Of a stretch of DNA of 64,000 nucleotides, positions 50,834-59,440 are shown one piece after another. Under the pieces are notes generated by a model, which saw only the letters and a program-made list of their open reading frames with translations, was not told the origin of the DNA and ran no database searches. Numbering within the stretch: the first letter of the stretch is position 1; each line of letters opens with the position of its first letter. Both the position numbers and the translations under genes were made by a program. The stretch covers positions 62,001-126,000 of the forward strand of contig JAYRXX010000073.1 of the NCBI GenBank assembly GCA_041917295.1. Direction: 5' to 3'. Source of the stretch: JADKHR01 sp041917295. GTDB lineage: Bacteria; Elusimicrobiota; Elusimicrobia; FEN-1173.

Positions 50834-52741
50834 TTAAATCGCCAGTTGAAGGTTTCGGTCGGCGGTCCGCTGAACCGCCAGAGCCAGCTGGACCCCTTCG
50901 GTTGTCCCGCGACGCACGGAATCCGCCAAGCGCCTCATAATGCTGTCGACTTCCTGAAGATCGACATGCTCTGTGGAGAAATTGACCACCACCCCGCCGA
51001 CGTTGATCGTCATAGTCCCGGACCCGCCGGACACGCCGCCCACAGTCATGGGTGTTCGGTCAGAGGGAGCGGCGGCCGCTCCAGATCCCAGGCCGATCCC
51101 AGCAGTCCCGTCTGGGCCTTCCAAACTGATCTTGGACAGTTCCCGACCTCCCCCGAGGTCGGTCGTGACTTTAAACTCCTGACGGGAAGAGTCCGACACA
51201 CGCCGGGCGTCATCGATCGCTTTGAATTGCTGGGCGAACTGGGCGGTAATCAAGGCCACCTGCGCGGCCGCCAGGATGGCGGCGCCGGGGCCCGCACTCT
51301 GGGCCGCCGCAATGGCCCGGGCGATGGCGATCGCTTTCTCCAACACCAATATGGCCTTGGCCCGTGTGGCCTGGGCTTTGGAGTGGCCTTCCTCCATGTT
51401 GTTGATGATCGTGAGGGCCTGAAGGGCTGTGTCGATGGTGTCCAAGGCCACCATGCGTTTTTGTTTCGCCTCATCCAACGCCAGGGCTTGCACGGACTTC
51501 TGGCGCAGGACCAACAGTTTGTTCAGGAGTTTTTCTTTCTCTGTTTCGTTTTTGACTTCCTTGTTAATTCTGTCCACCTGGGCGCGAACTTCAGCGTCCA
51601 AGAGGGCCTTTTTCTTTTGGTAGGTCTGGTCGCCGATCTGGGCGATCCGCCGGTCCAATTCGTCCTCGAGCTCCGCGAACCGGTCGACCGTTTCCTCTTT
51701 GATTCGGACCGTCTCTTCGGCCTTTTTCTTGTCCTCCTCAACTTCCCGTTCCCGGGCGATAATGCGAACCTCGGAATGCTGGAGGGTGGACTCGGTTTTG
51801 ATCTGCTCCACCGCTTCGATCTGTTCGGCACTTTCGAGGACGGTTTCCTGAATCCGTTCAAATGTCTCCTTGGCGATGTCCCGAACGGCGGAAAAGTTCA
51901 GTTTGAACGCCTCTTTCATTCCCCGAGCGATCCCCTGGGCGGTTTCCAGGGCGATGGCGGCGAACCCCGCCAAGGCCGCGCCGATCTTTTGAGTCCATTC
52001 AATGCCTTCCTTCAAAATGTCGACGAATATCTGAAGCCCGGGGATGAGCGCTCGGCCCACGGTTTCCTGCAAATCGCCGAAAGCGGCCTTAAGCTGGCTG
52101 GAGGATTTGGTGAAACTGTCCTCTTTGACCGCCGCGTCGCCGAACTGTTGATTCAGGATGTCCAGAACGTCCTGGGTGTTGGAGGCGTCGCCGATAAAGC
52201 TCCCAAATTCCCGGCGAAGGCCCAAAACGGCCCTTTCGTTTCCATTCACCAGGTCCGTCACCATCTGGGTTGTGGTGGCCAGGTCTTTTCCCGAAGCCGT
52301 GGAGAGCCCCATGGCCAATTGAACTGCCCTTTGGGACTGGGTTAGGTCGCCCGTAACCCGGACCAATTTATCCAGGGCTTCAAAAGCCTGGGTGTCGCTG
52401 AACCGCGTGGTGGCCTGGAGTGTCGATGCCCACTGATTGATCGCCGCCTCATTTTTGGACCAGGAGACCCCGGAGGCCTCAAGGCCAAACTGGAGCCGGC
52501 GGAGGGCTTCGTTCTCCTCCTCCGCAGCTTTCACGGCCCCCGCGAAAAAGGTGACGACCCCTGCCGCCGAGGCGAAAGGGAGGAACGCTCCCAGGAGGTT
52601 TTTGGCTTCTCCCGTAAGCCCGGCGAAAGCCGAGGTCAGCGACTTGGACTGGTCGCCCACTTCGCGGAACTTGGCTCCCAACACCTCAAGCTGGCCCGTC
52701 TCCGTGTTGACCTTGATCGTGAGGTTTAGGGGTTCAGCCAT
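50834..52741 (-). CDS. Prophage tail tape-measure protein
   Basis: 635 residues from ATG 52741 (AGGTGA upstream). Start EPLNLTIKVNTETGQLEVLG, then glycine/alanine-rich helices, LGAFLPFASAAGVVTFFAG, a long coiled coil (EREVEEDKKKAEETVRIKEE, TEKEKLLNKLLVLRQK) and a membrane-like stretch AIAIARAIAAAQSAGPGAAI near the C-terminus, as in tape measure proteins. It sets tail length; 635 residues would give a short tail of roughly 100 nm by the usual 0.15 nm per residue rule. Confidence 0.85.
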   Translation of the reverse strand: MAEPLNLTIKVNTETGQLEVLGAKFREVGDQSKSLTSAFAGLTGEAKNLLGAFLPFASAAGVVTFFAGAVKAAEEENEALRRLQFGLEASGVSWSKNEAAINQWASTLQATTRFSDTQAFEALDKLVRVTGDLTQSQRAVQLAMGLSTASGKDLATTTQMVTDLVNGNERAVLGLRREFGSFIGDASNTQDVLDILNQQFGDAAVKEDSFTKSSSQLKAAFGDLQETVGRALIPGLQIFVDILKEGIEWTQKIGAALAGFAAIALETAQGIARGMKEAFKLNFSAVRDIAKETFERIQETVLESAEQIEAVEQIKTESTLQHSEVRIIAREREVEEDKKKAEETVRIKEETVDRFAELEDELDRRIAQIGDQTYQKKKALLDAEVRAQVDRINKEVKNETEKEKLLNKLLVLRQKSVQALALDEAKQKRMVALDTIDTALQALTIINNMEEGHSKAQATRAKAILVLEKAIAIARAIAAAQSAGPGAAILAAAQVALITAQFAQQFKAIDDARRVSDSSRQEFKVTTDLGGGRELSKISLEGPDGTAGIGLGSGAAAAPSDRTPMTVGGVSGGSGTMTINVGGVVVNFSTEHVDLQEVDSIMRRLADSVRRGTTEGVQLALAVQRTADRNLQLAI

Positions 52742-52949
52742 GAACACTCACCTGGACGTCAAATAGTTTTAGGAACGTTCTGAAGGCCTTCGACCTTTTT
52801 TCCCTTGGGATATACCTGTCCGACTGAATTTTTCTCCAGATTCCGTAGAGGACGTAGTCCTTCATAACGGACAGGTCGCCGGCGAGCGCCCTTTGCCGGA
52901 GGGCCATGGCGTCGGAGGGATTCAGCTTTAGGATGGCATGGGGGGTCAC
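52734..52949 (-). CDS. Probable tail assembly chaperone
   Basis: 71 residues, GTG 52949 directly after the tail-tube stop. Helical and basic (PSDAMALRQRALAGDLSVMK, YGIWRKIQSDRYIPREKRSK). A small gene between tail tube and tape measure is the place of the tail assembly chaperone. No slippery sequence for a -1 frameshift product was identified. Overlaps the tape-measure start by 8 bases. Confidence 0.5.
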   Translation of the reverse strand: MTPHAILKLNPSDAMALRQRALAGDLSVMKDYVLYGIWRKIQSDRYIPREKRSKAFRTFLKLFDVQVSVHG

Positions 52950-53903
52950 TCAATACCCCGTGTCCGTGTTGGTCACATCAACCTGGATGGCTTTATTTTG
53001 GCCCGTATTGAAAAACGCTTCGAACTCTGCCTGGGCGGCCAGTAAGCCGGAGTCTTCCCCGTAAGGGAACGCGGTGTATCGGACCTCCGGGAGCGACACG
53101 TCCACCGTGTATTTGTGGGGGGCGCTGATCGTTTCCCCTTCCACCAGCATTTGAAGGGAAAGCGACGTGTTGTTCAAAAACTTGTTTCGCTGAACTTCGT
53201 CTTGGAAGAAGATCGTGAACCCGCCGCTGATTTTCAATCGACCGGGCGTCAGAACGTCCACGATGTCCTGAGTGGTGTTGATGGTTCTGTAAGCCAGGGC
53301 ATTGTTGTCGATGGAAAGGTTCCAAGTTTTGACGTTGAGATTTTGAACGCCGTCAATTTTAAAGGTCGTGTGCTGAAACGAGAGGTATTTCTGGGTCGGG
53401 AACGCGGGGGTTCCGATGGACCCGGGACCTTCGCTTTTGAAAAGCGCGTCCACCTCGGCCATGATCAGGTTATCCACCGGCCCCTGGAGCGTGAGCTTTT
53501 TGACCCCGGAAAGGGCGTAGGCTTTGACGCTCAGGCCTCGGTCAAAGAAAAAGGTGTAGACAGGCTTTTGGAGATTGTTGAGCCGGGTGAAGGTGTGTTT
53601 GTAGGCGGGGGTGGCGCCCTGTTGGATGCTCGTCACCGACCCCAAGAGCGAAACGAGAAACTCCCCGATCGTCTGGGCATCCAGGGGCATTTTGATTTTG
53701 GCTGTCCCGGCTTTAACACCGGGAACGGGGACGAACATCTCCGGCACGCCGCGGAGCGCCATGTCCTCCAGATGTTGGAGTTCGTATTTGAACTCCGAGT
53801 CGCTCAAGACCGGATACCACTTGGCCGGGGACGCCTCGGGCGTGCCGCGCACTGTTTCCTTTTTAAGACCGAACTGCCTCTGCTCAACCGAAGCCAATGG
53901 CAT
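52950..53903 (-). CDS. Prophage major tail (tube) protein
   Basis: 317 residues. Starts LASVEQRQFGLKKETVRGTP, the pattern of phage tail tube proteins of the 'RGTPxxAxxWxP' kind, then beta strands such as PVYTFFFDRGLSVKAYALSG, LTLQGPVDNLIMAEVDALF and SWNLSI-like NVKTWNLSIDNNALAYR. Size and gene order fit a siphovirus tube. Confidence 0.8.
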   Translation of the reverse strand: MPLASVEQRQFGLKKETVRGTPEASPAKWYPVLSDSEFKYELQHLEDMALRGVPEMFVPVPGVKAGTAKIKMPLDAQTIGEFLVSLLGSVTSIQQGATPAYKHTFTRLNNLQKPVYTFFFDRGLSVKAYALSGVKKLTLQGPVDNLIMAEVDALFKSEGPGSIGTPAFPTQKYLSFQHTTFKIDGVQNLNVKTWNLSIDNNALAYRTINTTQDIVDVLTPGRLKISGGFTIFFQDEVQRNKFLNNTSLSLQMLVEGETISAPHKYTVDVSLPEVRYTAFPYGEDSGLLAAQAEFEAFFNTGQNKAIQVDVTNTDTGY

Positions 53904-53904
53904 G

Positions 53905-54081
53905 TTATTCCTCCGTCACTGTGAAAAATGGGTGTTTGAAAAGCTTTTTAATGAGTGCCGCGTCCACGATCAGTTCCCCAACCTTCCATTCGCCAAGACC
54001 CGGAAGAACGCAGTCGCGTTCACACCGGAGTTTTTGGGGATACTGTTTTGGTTCGTCTTTGGTCTTGTAATCTTTCAACAT
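53905..54081 (-). CDS. 58-residue phage protein, missed by length filters
   Basis: ATG 54081 with an ideal ribosome site (AAGGAG, six bases) opens MLKDYKTKDEPKQYPQKLRC and ends FKHPFFTVTEE at TAA 53905, one base before the tail-tube start region. It fills the gap between the tail-completion gene and the tail tube. Mixed charged and hydrophobic residues, one CERDC pair. No family recognised; probably a small tail or head-tail component. Confidence 0.65.
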   Translation of the reverse strand: MLKDYKTKDEPKQYPQKLRCERDCVLPGLGEWKVGELIVDAALIKKLFKHPFFTVTEE

Positions 54082-54106
54082 CGTTGTCTCCTTATGGGTG
54101 AAACCC

Positions 54107-54565
54107 CTAGGGATGAAATCCCTCGTCGGTGTAGGTGAACTCCACCTGGACGACCATGGCCGCGTGGGGGTCCAGGTCGCCTCGGTCGGTTCGAACGCGT
54201 TTCACCTCGGTCCACTTGACCCGGTTGCCCTGGAGTCGGTCTTCCTCCAAGGCGCGGGCGACGTCGTCAATCAGTTGGTCCAGTTCCAATTGAACTTGGT
54301 TGATTCCTGTTCGATTTTTGACGTAGCCGAGGATGTAAGCCGTGAGCGTGGCCTTGAACTGGTTCTTCGTCAGGTTTTCCCGGACCTCATCGGTTTCGGA
54401 AATAAAAAGCGCCGGGAACTTGGTTTCATCCAGGCTCTCGATGTGCCGAAGACCGCGCTCCACGAGCTTTACGTCAAAGTTGTAGGCCGCCGACCGTTTG
54501 ATCTTCGGCAGACAGATCGTGCGAAGGTATTCCAAAATCTCCTGACGTTTACTGACCGGCGGCAT
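54107..54565 (-). CDS. Tail-completion/head-tail joining protein
   Basis: 152 residues from ATG 54565 (the frame runs further upstream inside the gp10-like gene and is not used). Alpha/beta: KRQEILEYLRTICLPKIKRS, VERGLRHIESLDETKFPALF, YILGYVKNRTGINQVQLELD and VVQVEFTYTDEGFHP. The plan fits the tail terminator/completion proteins found after HK97 gp10-like genes. Overlaps the preceding gene by 17 bases. Confidence 0.6.
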   Translation of the reverse strand: MPPVSKRQEILEYLRTICLPKIKRSAAYNFDVKLVERGLRHIESLDETKFPALFISETDEVRENLTKNQFKATLTAYILGYVKNRTGINQVQLELDQLIDDVARALEEDRLQGNRVKWTEVKRVRTDRGDLDPHAAMVVQVEFTYTDEGFHP

Positions 54566-54989
54566 TGATGCCCTCCGAAACGCGCTGAAGCAGACCCTCG
54601 ATCCGGGTGATGAATCCTTCTTTCTCGTCCGCAAAAGAGCGGCCTAAAAACGGTCGGGCCCGAATGTGAACGCGGCCGCCCCGGCCAGTCTGGCCGCCGA
54701 ACTCATGGATCGGGGCGTAGGGGACGTCCGTTCCAACTTGGATGACCAAGTCCGAGCCTTCCTCCGCCACTGTTCCCGTGATGGACGAGCGCAATCGCCC
54801 TGTTCGCACTTTCAGCCGGCCGTCGCCTCCGCCAGAGAGATAGTCAGTCTTGGAGGTCCTCACAATCCGGTTCATGAAGTCCTGGGACTCTTTCTTAACG
54901 GCTTCATGGAGGAGCCGCCTGGCCCGATCCGCCTCTTCGGCCGCACGCGCCAGTTTTTCCAGACCTCGGATGAGAACAGTGACCGCCAT
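54549..54989 (-). CDS. HK97 gp10-like head-tail protein
   Basis: 146 residues from ATG 54989, overlapping the connector stop as TGATG. LEKLARAAEEADRARRLLHE, RVKVRTGRLRSSITGTVAEE-type segment (LKVRTGRLRSSITGTV) and VGTDVPYAPIHEFGGQTGRG with RARPFLGRSFADEKEGF are the conserved gp10/Mu-gpG-like motifs (TGxLRxSI, Y-A-x-x-x-EFG, RPFL). It joins head to tail. Confidence 0.85.
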   Translation of the reverse strand: MAVTVLIRGLEKLARAAEEADRARRLLHEAVKKESQDFMNRIVRTSKTDYLSGGGDGRLKVRTGRLRSSITGTVAEEGSDLVIQVGTDVPYAPIHEFGGQTGRGGRVHIRARPFLGRSFADEKEGFITRIEGLLQRVSEGINAAGQ

Positions 54990-55600
54990 CAGATAAACCA
55001 ATCCATGGGCGACGACGCGCGTCTGTAGGTCTTAAGTATCTCCCGAGCGTCTACTGGCAGAGGTTCCTGGCTGAACGTCAGAGTCCGGTCTCCAATGGTG
55101 TCGGTCACGATATTTACTTTGCCGTCCGCATACCCGTGGCGATACTGGTGGGCGATGGTTTTTAGCACCGCGAGACGGATGTCATGCGGCACCGCCACCT
55201 CCGGGTATCCAGCCCGGTAGACGATGCGGATGTTGGCCACGCCTTTGGTAAACGCCGACCGCTGGTTCCACAACCGAATCACTCCCGATGCAGAGTTAAG
55301 GACGACGTCCCGGGGAACATCGATCTGGCTTGCCCCGTCAAACACCCGGTTCGGGTCGTCATGCAGGGAAATGATCTGTTGGACCGGGTAGGACCCCAGG
55401 ATCAACTCCGCCGACCTGTCGCCGTCGTAATATTCCGTAATCGTCCGTTCCTTTAAATGCCGGCCCGTGACGTCGTTAGCCCAGGAGGAGACCTGGTCAA
55501 TCATCCGCTCCAACACGGCGTCCTCCGTATCCGCGGTGATTTTCAGGTATTCCTTAACGGCGTCCAGAGAAACCAAGGAAATCGTTGCGTCAACGGCCAT
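54989..55600 (-). CDS. Phage gp6-like head-tail connector
   Basis: 203 residues. SLDAVKEYLKITADTEDAVL, MIDQVSSWANDVTGRHLKER and LKTIAHQYRHGYADG are typical of the gp6-like/Phage_connect_1 family (Y-L...T-x-D..L..l-i..a..-w...tgr). It forms the ring below the portal. Overlaps the upstream small gene by 11 bases. Confidence 0.8.
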   Translation of the reverse strand: MAVDATISLVSLDAVKEYLKITADTEDAVLERMIDQVSSWANDVTGRHLKERTITEYYDGDRSAELILGSYPVQQIISLHDDPNRVFDGASQIDVPRDVVLNSASGVIRLWNQRSAFTKGVANIRIVYRAGYPEVAVPHDIRLAVLKTIAHQYRHGYADGKVNIVTDTIGDRTLTFSQEPLPVDAREILKTYRRASSPMDWFI

Positions 55601-55883
55601 GCTTTTTCCTTGGGCCCTGCTTTTTCTCCAACGGCGCGGGCGTTCTGACCTGCTCAGTTACAGGTGTGACTTCCGCCACGGACTGCTCCTCTACCGGTGC
55701 CGGCGTCAACGTCGGGGCCGCATCCTCCTGTCGCCAGGCTTCTGGGAAATCCTGAAGCAGTCGGTCTGCTTTTTCCTGTGAAACTTCCACCCAGTCGCCC
55801 TTACGGCATGAAATGGGGCGTCGGTTGTTATCGAACCCCTCGTAAATCAACATTCCTGGAATGCCCAAAAACAGCAATTTCAT
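55590..55883 (-). CDS. Small phage protein near the capsid genes
   Basis: 97 residues: a beta-like domain (KLLFLGIPGMLIYEGFDNNR, CRKGDWVEVSQEKADRLLQD, FPEAWRQ) and a disordered Pro/Glu/Lys tail. Similar small 'GDxVEVSxExAxRLLxDFP' proteins sit between capsid and connector genes in many siphophages, function unknown. Two hairpins separate it from the capsid gene. Confidence 0.6.
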   Translation of the reverse strand: MKLLFLGIPGMLIYEGFDNNRRPISCRKGDWVEVSQEKADRLLQDFPEAWRQEDAAPTLTPAPVEEQSVAEVTPVTEQVRTPAPLEKKQGPRKKHGR

Positions 55884-55939
55884 ACAAGACCTCGTTCATA
55901 CAAAATGCACTGAAGACTTCTATTTAAGTCACCCCGTCG

Positions 55940-55960
55940 AAAAGGGGCCGGATGGCCCCT
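55940..55960 (-). terminator. Terminator-like hairpin after the capsid gene
   Basis: On the minus strand AGGGGCC-ATCC-GGCCCCT (55943-55960) is followed by TTTT at the base. A compact intrinsic terminator that would lower expression of the downstream connector and tail genes relative to capsid. Confidence 0.6.
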
Positions 55961-55970
55961 GGCCCCCCAC

Positions 55971-56004
55971 GGGGCGGGGTTTGGAGAATCCCAACCCCCG
56001 CCCC
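55971..56004 (-). repeat. GC-rich hairpin directly after the capsid stop
   Basis: GGGGCGGGG(T)TTGG (55971-) pairs with CCAA(C)CCCCGCCCC (-56004) around a short loop. No T-run, so probably an mRNA-stabilising 3' structure or part of a tandem terminator with 55940-55960. Confidence 0.5.
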
Positions 56005-56019
56005 ACGCACGGACTACTT

Positions 56020-57345
56020 TTAGACCGTCAGGTTGAAGCCCAGCCGGACGGTCTTGTTCGCGGCCACCGGGTAGATGGGCGCGAAGGTTGCCCGTTCACG
56101 AACCACGAGCGCGTCCTGGTCGCTCTGCGCGAAGAGCTCACGCAGAAGCTGAACGCTCGGCTGGCGACGCTCACCCACCACATAGGCGTTCCGGTGGACC
56201 AGATACATCACGGTCTTGGTGGTCGTGGTGCCGTCGTAGACGCCCGTGGCGTTCAGGTTTTCACGGACGAACTCGCTCACGATGACCGGGATGCCGTCCA
56301 ACGCGGCCAGTTGGCCGGTCAGGATGGTCGCGCTGGGACCGAAGTCGGTAAGAGTTTTGACCTCGTCAATGTCCAGGAGTTGAGCGTAGCCGGAGGGACC
56401 CACAATCAACGCCAGGTCGCTCGGATTCACGCCGTAAACCCCCAGGCTCTTTCGTAGACCTCGAAGAGCGGTAAGGTTGAAGGTGCTGATGTCCGTTTTG
56501 TAGGACTGGTCGCTGGCGATGGCGCGAAGGCCCAGCCACAGCTTTCGCCGGTCGCTCGCGGAGGTGACGTCGGCGTCTTCGTGGGAGACGGCGGTGTCGC
56601 CATTTAGAATCGCGTCCTCGCGGCCTTCAGCCAGGGCACGAACAATGGCGTTTCGAATCCATGGGAGGAAGCTCACGGCGGAATCCTCTTCCAGGTCCTT
56701 GGACACCAACACCCGGGTGCCGTGGCCGACCGCGGTGAGGGTCACGTTCCCGGTTACGTTGCCGTCCCCTGCGGGGATCAACGTTTGACCGGTATCACCC
56801 GTCTGTTCGTCGTGCCGGAACGAGTTAATCCGCCCGATCTCCACGGGGATTTTGTACGGGTTGGTTGGCATCTGAATGGTCGGGAAAAGCAGTGCCACAC
56901 GACCGCTCGCCCGGACCATTTCGTAGAGTTGGCTCGTGAACCCCGTGGGGACCCACTCCTGGCCTTGCTGGGAGGTCGCCGTGTCCAAGGCTTTCTTGAA
57001 CTCGCCTGCATCGTTCAGGAACCGGGACCAGCCTTTTAAGGAATGGACCGGCCGCTGGAGGACTTTTGAAACGATAAACAAGTCGTCCACCTTGCTCTGG
57101 AGTTCCTTGGGCATGGAATCCAAGATTCGCTCCGCCGTGGTTGGCTGATTGTCCGCGAACTGGATTTTACGTTCGGGCGTGAACCCCGGATGGGCGGCCA
57201 GGGCTTCTTTCACCATCTGCTGGATGGTTTCTTTGACCTGGGCTCGCTCGCCTTCGGACCTATCCATGGCTTTTTTATTCAGTTCGGCCATGTCGTTGAC
57301 CCTCTTTATGACGTCGTCCAACTTTTCCTTCACATTCGGTTCCAT
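56020..57345 (-). CDS. HK97-fold major capsid protein
   Basis: 441 residues from ATG 57345 (AAGGA upstream). Scaffold-like helical N-terminus (EKLDDVIKRVNDMAELNKKA, VKETIQQMVKEALAAHPG), then the HK97 core: TSQQGQEWVPTGFTSQLYEM, VALLFPTIQMPTNPYKIPVE, LEEDSAVSFLPWIRNAIVRA, GYAQLLDIDEVKTLTDFG, ALDGIPVIVSEFVRENL, and VVRERATFAPIYPVAANKTV. It builds the procapsid; the N-terminal delta domain would be removed by the protease encoded upstream. Confidence 0.93.
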   Translation of the reverse strand: MEPNVKEKLDDVIKRVNDMAELNKKAMDRSEGERAQVKETIQQMVKEALAAHPGFTPERKIQFADNQPTTAERILDSMPKELQSKVDDLFIVSKVLQRPVHSLKGWSRFLNDAGEFKKALDTATSQQGQEWVPTGFTSQLYEMVRASGRVALLFPTIQMPTNPYKIPVEIGRINSFRHDEQTGDTGQTLIPAGDGNVTGNVTLTAVGHGTRVLVSKDLEEDSAVSFLPWIRNAIVRALAEGREDAILNGDTAVSHEDADVTSASDRRKLWLGLRAIASDQSYKTDISTFNLTALRGLRKSLGVYGVNPSDLALIVGPSGYAQLLDIDEVKTLTDFGPSATILTGQLAALDGIPVIVSEFVRENLNATGVYDGTTTTKTVMYLVHRNAYVVGERRQPSVQLLRELFAQSDQDALVVRERATFAPIYPVAANKTVRLGFNLTV

Positions 57346-57621
57346 TGTGTCGTCCTTTGTGCTGGCCAAGGCCTAAGCGTTACCAGAGGCCTTTTCATCG
57401 CATTTTGATGTCGATGTCTTGCTGGCCAGAATCTTGATGTCGACGGCGCTCCTTGGACGTTGCTCACCGGAGCGCCCGCGATGGGAACAGTGCCGCCGCA
57501 TTTGCTCTCGAATGGAACGTCCAGTCCCGAGCCCCCGTCCAGACGCACCCGAGGCTCCTGCTTTTCCCACTGGGGGTTAGTCTGAGGTGCGCGCCTCTTT
57601 TCATCCACCACCCATTCCTCT
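57346..57621 (-). other. 276-base stretch with broken coding signal
   Basis: Between the capsid gene and the BppU-like gene. From GTG 57611 one frame looks coding (KRRAPQTNPQWEKQEPRVRL, GLDVPFESKCGGTVPI), while the later half looks coding in a second frame (SAVDIKILASKTSTSKCDEK, ending ASGNA at 57373). One frameshift near 57480 would join them into a small, ~80-residue phage protein. As written no single good gene can be called. Confidence 0.35.
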
Positions 57622-57939
57622 TCAAATTCCCGGCAAATTGGGGTGGACCGTAAAATGCTTCCAATCGCTTGAAAAACTGGTCAGGTCCGCAAAGTCCGTG
57701 CGCAACTGCAGTTTCCATTCTCCCGATTGGTCCAGATCGCCGGCCTGGGTCACGTAACGAACCTGCCCGTCCACGCCATCCGTGACGAACTCCCCGACCT
57801 GGGTGACCGATGTGCCATCTGGTTTCTGAAAAACGAAGTAAACCTCCGCCTGGGAGATATCAACGGACTGTCCTTCGTCCTCCACATCGGCCAGGAACGT
57901 GGTGCCGACGTCGCCCTCATGGATTTCAAGTCGTCCCAT
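57622..57939 (-). CDS. BppU/structural beta-sandwich protein
   Basis: 105 residues from ATG 57939. GRLEIHEGDVGTTFLADVED, DISQAEVYFVFQKPDGTSVT, VRYVTQAGDLDQSGEWKLQL and SSDWKHFTVHPN form one immunoglobulin-like domain of the BppU N-terminal type, common in phage upper baseplate or decoration proteins. Here it lies between protease and capsid, so a capsid decoration protein is more likely than a baseplate part. Confidence 0.65.
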   Translation of the reverse strand: MGRLEIHEGDVGTTFLADVEDEGQSVDISQAEVYFVFQKPDGTSVTQVGEFVTDGVDGQVRYVTQAGDLDQSGEWKLQLRTDFADLTSFSSDWKHFTVHPNLPGI

Positions 57940-57944
57940 AGCGA

Positions 57945-58100
57945 TCAGAGGTAAAACCGCCACCGCACGGTTCGCCGGATGTGGGTCCTCATGTAATGCG
58001 TCTCGATCCCAGCTCCCGTTTCCGAAGAGCTCACACCCCAGGGAGTGTTGAACCCTCCGCCAAAATACTCCGGCACCAAACCCAACCAATCGATAATCAC
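57945..58100 (-). CDS. 51-residue phage protein, missed by length filters
   Basis: GTG 58100 opens MIIDWLGLVPEYFGGGFNTP, WGVSSSETGAGIETHYMRTH and IRRTVRWRFYL, closing at TGA 57945, five bases before the next start. The residue pattern is clearly protein-like, and without it the 175-base gap would be empty. The frame continues ~30 codons upstream, overlapping the previous gene, without a better start. Function unknown. Confidence 0.55.
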   Translation of the reverse strand: MIIDWLGLVPEYFGGGFNTPWGVSSSETGAGIETHYMRTHIRRTVRWRFYL

Positions 58101-58114
58101 TTTGTACGCACCGT

Positions 58115-59440
58115 CTAGGGGTTCGTCACGACGGTGATGTAGCGTGTCATAGCGCCGCTCGCCCCAATCACCAGAGTAAATTCATCGGCCTCGGTGTCAT
58201 TCACGCTTAGGTTGAGGCGGTAAAGCCCGCGGCCAATCTCTAAAATCGTCGGATCATCAATTGAAGCCAGAGCCGCTCCGTCCTTGGAGATTTCCACAAA
58301 ATCAAATGTCGTCAATCCTGTTTTGGGTGTCCGGCCATCCGAGGCCGTCATAAGAAAGGTGAAATTTGGGAAGGCGACCGCTTTGACGAGACGTGGTGGA
58401 ATAGATTTCAGAATGTAGGCGGCCATCGTCGCTGACGACTTATCGAAAAGGCTTGGGTCGGTGTTCCAAACATTGACGGCCGCGTCTGCGGCGACATTAC
58501 TCACCTGGGAGTCCAGGGTATCCAGTCCCGCCGCCCGGGCCGGGGTGTACTCCGCGGCGTCAGCCCGGGTTGAGATGGGAGCGTCGATATTGTCTTTCAC
58601 CCTGACGCCCATGGAGCCGGCGTCGTTGACCGTTGCATCCTGGACCTTCCAGACGTTCAGGGCCTGGGTCGGGTAATCGAGGTCAAACCCGAAGAAGTAG
58701 ATGAAAAGGAGATCTCCGTCGGTTGGGGTTGGGCTCCAGGGGCGGTCAACGGTAATCGTCCTAGTCCCAGAATCGTAGGCAACGACCGTTCGGACCTGGG
58801 AAACCTGCTGAAGAATGTTCCGAATGACAACCTTCGTCCCTTTGAGGTCATCAGTAGCCGGAGTCCCTGCAAACTGAAGCTGGGAAGGGCCGGGGATAAC
58901 GGCAGGGTTCAACACCTCGGCGTAAATCTTGAACCTCTGTTCCATCGTATCCATCATCTGCTCCCGAGCGTCCTGATGGAGCTGCTGGAGCAATTCCACG
59001 GTAGCCACCTGGGTCACCAGAGGGATAATCGCGTTGGTGTGAATGACCGGCGCCAGGAGGACCCCTATCTGCGGGGATTCGGCCACCAGTTCGATCTCCA
59101 GGGTGACCGGGACCATATTGGCGGCGCCGTGGAGCATGATTGAAACGGTCTCTGAACCGAGGGAAAATGCGGCGTCCGGTATGTGAAACTCGTAGACCCC
59201 CGGCATGTTGGCGGCGCTCACCGCCTTAAACCCGCCGGAAACGAACGTCCCCAACGTCGGGATATCTGCCAGGGTGACCGCCGTGGCCGCAGAGTCTTTG
59301 TTCCGTTTGAAATAACAGACGAGTCCTGGCGAGTTGAACAAGAGCCCTGCAAGGCCCGCCCCCGCGACAGAGGCCGCGTCCTGAACAAACAATTCGACAA
59401 TGACCGAGTCCCCGCCGATTTTGATCTGCCGCTTAGCCAT
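58115..59440 (-). CDS. Phage structural protein with immunoglobulin-like domains
   Basis: 441 residues from ATG 59440. N-terminal domain: RQIKIGGDSVIVELFVQDAA, GLVCYFKRNKDSAATAVTLA, MPGVYEFHIPDAAFSLGSET, a plan seen in phage proteins with carbohydrate or decoration functions. Middle: helical LQQLHQDAREQMMDTMEQRF. C-terminal: VFLMTASDGRTPKTGLT-type beta domain (FTFLMTASDGRTPKTGLTTF, LYRLNLSVNDTEADEFTLVI). No family name. Probably a head decoration or fibre. Confidence 0.6.
   Translation of the reverse strand: MAKRQIKIGGDSVIVELFVQDAASVAGAGLAGLLFNSPGLVCYFKRNKDSAATAVTLADIPTLGTFVSGGFKAVSAANMPGVYEFHIPDAAFSLGSETVSIMLHGAANMVPVTLEIELVAESPQIGVLLAPVIHTNAIIPLVTQVATVELLQQLHQDAREQMMDTMEQRFKIYAEVLNPAVIPGPSQLQFAGTPATDDLKGTKVVIRNILQQVSQVRTVVAYDSGTRTITVDRPWSPTPTDGDLLFIYFFGFDLDYPTQALNVWKVQDATVNDAGSMGVRVKDNIDAPISTRADAAEYTPARAAGLDTLDSQVSNVAADAAVNVWNTDPSLFDKSSATMAAYILKSIPPRLVKAVAFPNFTFLMTASDGRTPKTGLTTFDFVEISKDGAALASIDDPTILEIGRGLYRLNLSVNDTEADEFTLVIGASGAMTRYITVVTNP

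Noticed and set aside
52734..52949. Programmed -1 frameshift producing an extended tail chaperone
   Set aside because: No slippery heptamer was found and the downstream frame is the tape measure itself.
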